A stretch of 21,795 nucleotides of DNA, from the NCBI GenBank assembly GCA_018398765.1, contig JAHBMJ010003394.1, forward strand, positions 1 to 21,795, in the 5' to 3' direction. The notes beneath the pieces are model-generated. The model was given only the letters and a program-made list of their open reading frames with translations, had not been told where the DNA came from and searched no databases. Made by a program: the position numbers and the translations under genes. Of the stretch, positions 10,692 through 21,795 are shown one piece after another; position 1 is the stretch's first letter; each line of letters begins with the position of its first letter. The DNA is from Chromera velia (taxonomy: Eukaryota > Sar > Chromeraceae).

Positions 10692-11813
10692 GTCTTTCTG
10701 TCTGTCTGTCTTTCTTTCTTTCTTTCTTTCTGTCTGTCTGTCTTTCTTTCCAATCTATGCACCGATTTCCTCTCCATTCATTTTGTTTCTTCTTTTCGCC
10801 TTTGATCTCGGTGCGGCGTGTGTGTCCCGTCTTCATCTATTGCTGGGAGGATCAATCGAGGTCATCAAACAAGAAAAGTTGCAAAAGGAAAATAGACAGA
10901 CAATCCGTACAATCAAACACGCCCACGCAGCTGTCCACCGACCTATTCCCTGCTGACGTACCGTTTGCAGAACACTCTCGACATCTGCCAGCAGAATTTC
11001 GTACTGTCTGCTGTGGATCACCACTGCGCCCTTCACCAGGGTCGCGTACTTCCGAAGTCCCACGTCCCTCACCGTCACCCTCTCGGCAAGGAACTCAACA
11101 TAGTCGCTCACGTCGGCATCCACAATCATTTTCTGCGGATTGTTTCCAAAAAACGCGGCAGGAGAATGAAAGCTACGTAGGCATACGAATGGATACACAG
11201 AGAAAAAGCACGAAGCCCTTAGCTTACATATAGATAACACAGAACAGAAAAAATCTTGAGACAGAAAGTGAATCCGGGGGTGAGGGAAAGGGAAGCAACC
11301 GATGGAGGGAAGGGAGAAGAGGGGATCTCAAAACGCTTCCAACACTTTCCCAGAGCAAATGGGACTTCCATTTACCTACCCACGATTAGATGCATACACG
11401 GAAGGTCTTCGAAAAAAAGGCCAGTCGGCAAGCTGAATTACAGGCAAAACCGGAGCCCGTCTCTGCCCACCTTTGTGAAACGGCGGCGCAATCCAATGGT
11501 CCCAGCCAGCCAGAGTTGGCCGAACGTGTCTGCATTTTTTTTTTTTTGAGCTCAGTGAGTGTTCGCACTCTCGTGTGCAGGATGGGGCCACGAAGAGGAG
11601 ACAAAAATAAAACAGAAAAAAGATGACAGCAGGGACACTGGAACGGAGACGTCAGGTGGGACATCCAAAGAAGAGAACCGCAGCAAGGAGAACAGGGAAA
11701 AATTCACACGGGAAACGAGCCAAGTCAGGCCACGCGCATACGAACTCTGACACCGTTTCTCCAGAAGAATCGTGGCCCTCGTCCCACTGACCTCTGATGT
11801 CAGAGGAGAACAT
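3618..11813 (-). CDS. rad21/rec8: Alpha-kleisin cohesin subunit (Rad21/Scc1/Rec8 family), 12 exons
   Basis: Kleisin that should bridge the SMC1-SMC3 heads and close the cohesin ring holding sister chromatids. Exons in transcript order: 11813-11792, 11529-11471, 11132-10962, 10334-10026, 9730-9619, 9401-8912, 8467-7891, 7469-7347, 6706-5415, 5008-4737, 4237-4170, 3935-3618. The joined length is 3,813 nt, or 1,270 aa plus TGA, and every junction keeps frame. The N-terminal domain (residues 1-90), a central conserved segment (about 590-650) and the C-terminal winged helix (about 1108-1165) are separated by long acidic, Ser/Gly/Glu-rich linkers. A 105-residue Pro/Ser/Gly/Arg tail follows the winged helix. 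At about 1,270 aa it is roughly twice human RAD21. The exon 4/5 junction has one alternative (exon 4 ending at 10022 with exon 5 starting at 9735). Family membership is firm. Mitotic Rad21 versus meiotic Rec8 is not settled; the N-terminus looks somewhat Rec8-like. Confidence 0.87.
4170..4845 (-). other. Kleisin C-terminal winged-helix domain (exons 10-11)
   Basis: Exon 10 ends with AKYLPKVAMTFQDIAP and then VDRETASYAFRQLL. Exon 11 completes it with LATCGAFEVKQGEPAG. This matches the Rad21/Rec8 C-terminal pattern F-x-x-L-L-x-L-A-T-x-G-x-x-x-x-K/Q-Q-x-E-P-x-G, which binds the SMC1 head. The domain is split by the 499-bp intron 10 carrying a large GAAA-type microsatellite. Confidence 0.88.
4305..4475. 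repeat. (GGAA)n/(GAAA)n microsatellite in kleisin intron 10
   Basis: About 170 bp of plus-strand GGAA then GAAA units, ending in a few GAAT units. In the transcript (minus) sense it is a polypyrimidine UUUC/UUCC tract. It can pair with the opposite tract in intron 3 of the same gene. Confidence 0.97.
5015..5049. repeat. (CATT)n repeat upstream of the kleisin exon 10 acceptor
   Basis: About nine CATT units. In the gene sense these read GAAT and lie immediately before the GAGTGCAG acceptor of exon 10, replacing the usual polypyrimidine tract. Confidence 0.95.
6580..7469 (-). other. Kleisin central conserved segment (exon 8 and start of exon 9)
   Basis: Exon 8 starts GIPAALLALIDENTELEEEE and continues with VNAWRYADRQAIL. 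Exon 9 begins VPPPPRLQRLGRLYNASLS and continues APLY. This follows the central Rad21 pattern: an I/L-D-x-x-x-E-L motif, an acidic helix, a proline hinge and an L-F/Y-x-x-P/A-L ending. In known Rad21 proteins this region contacts the Scc3/SA HEAT-repeat subunit; that role here is inferred from the family. Confidence 0.6.
8889..8911 (-). repeat. (GTCA)n tandem donor repeat at the start of kleisin intron 6
   Basis: In gene sense the intron begins with five perfect GTCA units plus GTC, starting exactly at the 5' splice site (GT at 8911-8910). Each unit recreates a GTCAGT donor, so five overlapping donors sit 4 nt apart. Confidence 0.85.
9026..9143 (-). repeat. Direct repeat inside kleisin exon 6
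   Basis: A 19-bp identical sequence (TCCATATCCACAGACAGAC on the plus strand) occurs at 9026-9044 and 9125-9143, 99 bp apart and in the same reading frame. It encodes the repeated peptide LSVDM followed by E or D. This suggests internal duplication in the acidic linker. Confidence 0.8.
10404..10750. repeat. (TTTC)n/(TTCC)n microsatellite in kleisin intron 3
   Basis: About 345 bp of plus-strand TTTC, TTCC and finally TTTC/TCTG units, the largest repeat in the window. In transcript sense it is a polypurine GAAA/GGAA tract, the complement of the tract in intron 10. An ambiguous base (N) at 10353 lies 18 bp upstream of the exon 4 acceptor. Confidence 0.97.
10962..11813 (-). other. Kleisin N-terminal domain (exons 1-3)
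   Basis: Exon 1 (11813-11792) encodes MFSSDIR and part of an Asp codon. Exon 2 adds TFGQLWLAGTIGLRRRFTK, which matches the kleisin start pattern in which MFYS is followed by LG-x-WLA and a K/R-rich end. Exon 3 adds LVKGAVVIHSRQYEILLADV, which matches the helix that binds the SMC3 neck (G-V-V-R-I-Y-S-x-x-x-x-Y-L-L-x-D in family members). The start codon was chosen because the methionine and the residues after it fit the family N-terminus exactly. Confidence 0.88.
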
Positions 11814-12678
11814 TGTGATTCCTTTTGAGTTTGAGGAAAACCTCGGAATCAAACGGGGGTTTGTTTGGATTTATTTGGGCACGACTGTATCTGATTGGTT
11901 TTGGGCGAACGAATCCACCTGAAGCCTTACACTCCTCCCTGCCACCTTCAAGTAGCAGGAGAAGAAAAATCCAACCGGTCGTGGCTCTCTGCCTATCTTT
12001 CTGCGAATTCTGGTTACGTCTCAACCCCGTTAATTCTAAAACCACGGCTTCAACTGAAATCAAAAGCTGAACGTGAGGGCACCAGGCCTCGCGATCAAAT
12101 CAGAAAACCTCATTGACGACTCACCACTGCGTCATCATATTTCCTTGTCTTGATCAAGTGAATCCGATCTGAAATGATGTGGGTGAATGCAGCATAATGC
12201 AGCTCTCTTTGAGTTCAGATTTATTAATAATTTACAGTTTTTTCATGTTTTTTCAGACTCTCCGGCCCTCGGATCGCGATGTTTCGATCATCCTGCATGC
12301 ATGGGCCCCGGCAATCCCCGCAGCTTGCCCCGCGGCCGCGCGTGCATGCACGCGGCCGCATGCGCAATCCCGGGCCCGGCCGGCATGCAAACCGCCCGGT
12401 CCGAGACGGGACCTTCGCCTCTGTCTGTCTGCTGTGCAACGACTCTGCACCACGCAGCGTTTTCCCTTGTTTCAATCTACACTTGAGGTTTTTGCGACCT
12501 GGTAGAGTTATAGGGAGAGGTTTGAGAGCACCAAACAGTCCGTGACACGCGTCTCCTCTCTTCTCACGCGACAACAGTCAAGGCGTCTCCACCACCGGAC
12601 GGCGTCTCCTCAAGAGTTCCGGAAGTGAGTGGGAAACAAACAGACTTTACCTAGACCGACGAACCACACAGAGTAAGG
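11814..12678. promoter_or_regulatory. Divergent intergenic/promoter region between kleisin and LeuRS genes
   Basis: The 865 bp between the two start codons must hold both 5' untranslated regions and both promoters, unless these lie in upstream exons. I see no convincing exon or TATA box here. The part near the kleisin is ordinary sequence. The centre (12290-12400) is extremely GC-rich and palindromic and is listed separately. Confidence 0.6.
12290..12400. promoter_or_regulatory. GC-rich palindromic core with four GCATGC sites
   Basis: TGCATGCA occurs at 12294-12301 and 12343-12350, CGCATGCG at 12357-12364 and GGCATGCA at 12382-12389. The site at 12343 is the centre of an imperfect inverted repeat with GCGGCCGC on both sides, flanked further out by GGGCCC-containing arms. 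TGCATGCA is a known binding motif of ApiAP2 factors in apicomplexans. If the host is a related alga, this could be a bidirectional control element. GCATGC also occurs elsewhere in the window (for example next to splice acceptors), so only the cluster is notable. Confidence 0.4.
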
Positions 12679-18726
<6,048 letters not shown>

Positions 18727-19291
18727 AAATTTAATGAATTTCAGACCTATTCAGATTGCTTTCAGGCTGAATGCTGTGAATTAACCAATTCAGTTATGAA
18801 TTTTAATCGTAAAAGTTTTAATTCTTATAGTGGCCGAATTCACGCTTTTCAATCTCTGACTCGGACGTAGTCTACTAGTCTTAATTATATTTACTAGTAT
18901 ATTTTAGTAGGATTACTATACTAGGATTTATGACTGCTGTACATCTAGCTGTACATCTTTTACTAGTAGTTTATCTTCGAAGAAGTGGTTGGTTAACTTA
19001 AAATAAAAACTTGAAGTCTAGCTTGAAGTAGATGATGATTCTACGATTTTTTTAATTAAATATACATGGGTACCTTAGAATAAAACATCGGTATCAGCTA
19101 GTATCAGCCCATATTGCTAGCTACGTAACCTAAGTTTTCAGTTTAATTTAAATTCGCCTTTAATTAATTAAATGATCGATCGAACTTCATCGAACTTCAA
19201 TCATTGAAGTATGCTGTAATAAATTGTAGCTGTATGCATGAAACACTTTATTCCAACTTTGAATTTACTACTCTCGGGGTTTTACGTATAT
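18727..19291. other. AT-rich island downstream of LeuRS, no gene seen
   Basis: Composition becomes AT-rich directly after the LeuRS stop. It should include the LeuRS 3' untranslated region. ACTAGT/CTAGTA motifs recur at about 18872-18970. The AT-rich sequence ends at the left edge of the first MITE copy. Confidence 0.65.
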
Positions 19292-19616
19292 ATGCCCTGG
19301 CCCTTGAATTGTGACCAAATAGGCGTATACCACCCTAACGTACCTATAGACAAACACCTGCCAACATCCACTGACTTGCACACAGACAAACACCATGTCA
19401 CCCTTTGCTCTTATATTTTGCGCCATTGTCATACGTCTGTCATCGATGTGCACGCGCGCGATGAGAGCGCTTACACCGCTTTCAGATAGGGCCCCACCTG
19501 GAGCTGGCCATTTTTTTTTACAAAAAAAAAAAGAATTGAAAAATGAAAAAAAAAACCATACAGATTCATCCATACAGATTAGTCGATGCATGGTCACAAT
19601 TCAAGGGCCAGGGCTT
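19292..19616. mobile_element. MITE-like element, copy 1
   Basis: A non-autonomous DNA-transposon-like unit of about 325 bp. Its perfect 24-bp terminal inverted repeats lie at 19294-19317 (starts GCCCTGGCCCTTGAATTGTG) and 19591-19614. An outer AT on the left and TT on the right are shared with copy 2 and are taken as part of the element. The interior has a T-run/ACA/A-run hairpin near 19511-19531. No transposase is encoded. The family is unknown to me. It lacks the 13 bp that copy 2 carries just inside the right terminal repeat. Confidence 0.8.
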
Positions 19617-20156
19617 CGTAGAGTTAAACTATAAAAACGCTTTTTTCTCAAAATGACTTCTTTTTTCTTTCTGACTGACAGAACATGCAACGGAAGGAAA
19701 AGGCCACCCAACCGACCTACCAAGTAACCGACCCACTTGTGTTCTCTCCCTGCCTGCCTTCTTCCCTTCTCTCTCTCTTTCGCTCTTCTACCACAAGCTT
19801 TCTACCATCAAATACACTGTCTGACTGAATATGCCCCTACCTTTCACTTTCTACCAACCGATTACCAAGCCCCTCCGTACAGTGTACACTCGTCTGTTTT
19901 GTTTATCTTTCATCACTCTTTTCTACCATGTCCTGCCCACCGCACCTCTCTGCTCTTTCATTCACTGACAGTCATTCGTCTATTCAGTCACACTTCTCCT
20001 GCCACACATACTCTCTGCTCCCGTGAAATGCCTGTCTCACTCTTTCTTACCTACTTACCTCGATCCTTTCTCCTTCCTTTTCTCTCACTGAAACGTATGC
20101 GCCGTCTCTCTGCACTCTTTCTCCCTCTCCCACCTTCTTTCTCTCTCTCTCTCTCT

Positions 20157-20193
<37 letters not shown>

Positions 20194-20325
20194 TCCCTGC
20201 TAGCTCTGTACACCCAACCTCTGAACTAGCTTGCGTGCACCCTCACACTCAGTGACCTACCTACCCACCCACCCAACCACTCATCCATCTATTCATCCAT
20301 CTATCCATCCATCCATCCATCCACA

Positions 20326-20399
<74 letters not shown>

Positions 20400-20568
20400 G
20401 GGAAGGGGGAGGGGGGGGGCAAAAAAGGGTCCAAATCGAAGAAGACCAACTTTCCGAGAAACGCCGTCCAGAAAGAGAGTCAGTCGCTCCAAGTAACCTG
20501 CAGAGACGGCAGAGACGGCAAAGACGTTTATTCAAGAGAAAAAAGAAATCAAAGTCACACAGCTCACG
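19617..20568. other. Segment between the two MITE copies, microsatellite-rich
   Basis: Pyrimidine-rich sequence with (CT)n at 20141-20192, ATCC units at about 20281-20321, (CA)n at 20322-20395 and a G-run at 20400-20420 (four G-tracts, possible quadruplex). No convincing coding frame. Composition is clearly different from the AT-rich DNA outside the MITE pair. Confidence 0.7.
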
Positions 20569-20907
20569 ATGCCCTGGCCCTTGAATTGTGACCAAATAGG
20601 CGTATACCACCCTGACGTACCTATAGACAAACACCTGCCAACATCCACTGACTTGCACACAGACAAACACCATGTCACCCTTTGCTCTTATATTTTGCGC
20701 CATTGTCATACGTCTGTCATCGACGTGCACGCGCGCGATGAGAGCGCTTACACCGCTTTCAGATAGGGCCCCACCTGGAGCTGGCCATTTTTTTTTTACA
20801 AAAAAAAAAAGAATTGAAAAATGAAAAAAAAAACCATACAGATTCATCCATACAGATCAGTCGATGCAAAGGGTGGTTGAATGGTCACAATTCAAGGGCC
20901 AGGGCTT
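20569..20907. mobile_element. MITE-like element, copy 2
   Basis: Same orientation and nearly the same sequence as copy 1. Terminal inverted repeats are at 20571-20594 and 20882-20905. Differences are a few point changes, homopolymer length changes and 13 extra bases (about 20869-20881) before the right terminal repeat. The very high similarity implies recent activity or recent duplication. Confidence 0.8.
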
Positions 20908-21345
20908 ATATCTAGGCTCTTTTCTACACTTTGCACGTATAATGTTGTGCATTCAATTTAGTATTCAATTCATAATCAGTCATGATAATATCGATTAAGT
21001 GCCATGGATATAAAGAATTTATTTGAAATTCAAACTTCTATTAGTTTCAAGTTTGTAAGCAGAATTGTGATAATAAACAGTTCGATCACTTTATTGGTGT
21101 ATGTTTGTCAGTGAGTTGTTACACAAATTGTCATAGTAAACTGAAATAAAACCTTATATAATACATATAAAGTTTCTCTGCATGCGCCGTCAGATATAGC
21201 AGACATATACGGAGTATTGCGTAGATTTGCATAATAATGATTGGAGCATATCGGAATTTTTGATTTGATTCAAACTTCCAATTTAGCTGATGGACATATC
21301 TCCCTACATTGAAGAGGTATACACTATAGGCACAACACAGTAGAG
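20908..21345. other. AT-rich island, no gene seen
   Basis: AT-rich sequence resumes directly at the right edge of MITE copy 2 and ends near 21345. No open frame or splice signal stands out. It looks like a continuation of the block that ends at 19291. Confidence 0.65.
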
Positions 21346-21585
21346 TGGACGTCGCTTCTTGCACGCCGACCTTTTTTGTACCTGGTTTTTAATCTACACA
21401 TCTATCCGCCTGGCAGCATCCGGGAGCGCGGCTCCAAGCGCCCCATGCACATCCGTTCATGCAGACAAGGAAGTCAAGTCGCATCGCAGCCCACTTAGAT
21501 GTCTCAAACAACCCAGCAGAATGTTCTCTGATGATTCGAATCCTTTGTCCCACTGCTGGACACCACATCAAAGTTCCACATCAAG

Positions 21586-21795
21586 ATGACCCTCCAGCAC
21601 GTAGATCGAGACCCAGGATCGGACACATCCGCCAGTTTCACTTCATCTCACTATTTGAACGTACCCCATACTCACGCAATAATGACCCCTCCGGCCGCCC
21701 CCCTCATGCCTTCAGGCCCAAAAGGACCCGCGTTCCCGGCAGGTCCCTCAGGACCGCCAGCGGTCCAAGACCAACCGCCTGCCCCAGCCCCCCCC
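21586..21795 (+). CDS. 5' end of an unidentified proline-rich protein gene (truncated by window)
   Basis: An open frame from ATG at 21586 runs 70 codons to the window end without a stop. An in-frame TGA at 21532-21534 precedes it with no earlier in-frame ATG. The product begins MTLQHVDRDPGSDTSASF, a Ser/His/Thr-rich stretch, then becomes Pro/Ala/Gly-rich with GPKGPAFPAGPSGPP, a collagen-like but irregular pattern. No domain is recognisable. Composition turns GC-rich here, in contrast to the island before it, which supports a gene. A later start at the ATG at 21682 is possible. Confidence 0.5.
   Translation, partial: MTLQHVDRDPGSDTSASFTSSHYLNVPHTHAIMTPPAAPLMPSGPKGPAFPAGPSGPPAVQDQPPAPAPP

Noticed and set aside
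10087-11233. Plus-strand frames of 280-290 codons rich in FLSFF
   Set aside because: Translations of the TTTC repeat in kleisin intron 3, extended by chance into antisense exon sequence.
20293-20847. A 184-codon minus-strand frame through the CA repeat and MITE copy 2
   Set aside because: Half is microsatellite translation (CVCVCV) and the other half is the MITE interior. It is not a separate gene.

Overview
This is a window of eukaryotic nuclear DNA from a genome with many introns and very many microsatellites. Two head-to-head genes fill most of it, each split by 10-11 GT-AG introns. The best guess at the source is a plastid-bearing alveolate alga (chromerid-like, for example Chromera). 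That guess rests on a bacterial-type leucyl-tRNA synthetase with an N-terminal leader, on TGCATGCA motifs of the kind bound by ApiAP2 factors in apicomplexans, and on the intron style. It is an inference, not a proof.

Layout. 1-1086: TG and CTGT microsatellites around one possible short exon (109-180), then a cysteine-rich open frame of doubtful status. 1087-1690: an AT-rich island. 1690-3617: no gene I can recognise apart from a short lysine-rich frame. 3618-11813, minus strand: a 12-exon alpha-kleisin cohesin subunit (Rad21/Rec8 family), about 1,270 aa; all exon phases fit. 11814-12678: a shared divergent promoter region with a GC-rich, palindrome-rich core holding four GCATGC sites. 12679-18726, plus strand: an 11-exon bacterial-type leucyl-tRNA synthetase, about 1,002 aa; all phases fit, from an N-terminal leader through HVGH, the editing domain and KMSKS to a normal C-terminus. 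18727-21345: AT-rich DNA interrupted by two copies of a MITE-like element (24-bp terminal inverted repeats) that bracket about 950 bp of microsatellite-rich sequence. 21586-21795: the 5' part of a proline-rich gene that runs off the window.

The two main genes work in different places. The kleisin closes the cohesin ring in the nucleus. The synthetase charges tRNA-Leu, probably in the plastid and/or mitochondrion. They share a promoter region and a splicing style: all 21 reconstructed introns have G at +5, about half have C at +3 (GTCAGT type), and most end in TGCAG. Several introns carry repeats placed so that the pre-mRNA could fold on itself. The most striking are an 18-bp pairing that buries the 5' splice site of synthetase intron 8, and complementary tetranucleotide tracts in kleisin introns 3 and 10. 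The novelty in this window lies in intron architecture and the MITE pair; I see no unknown multi-gene system.
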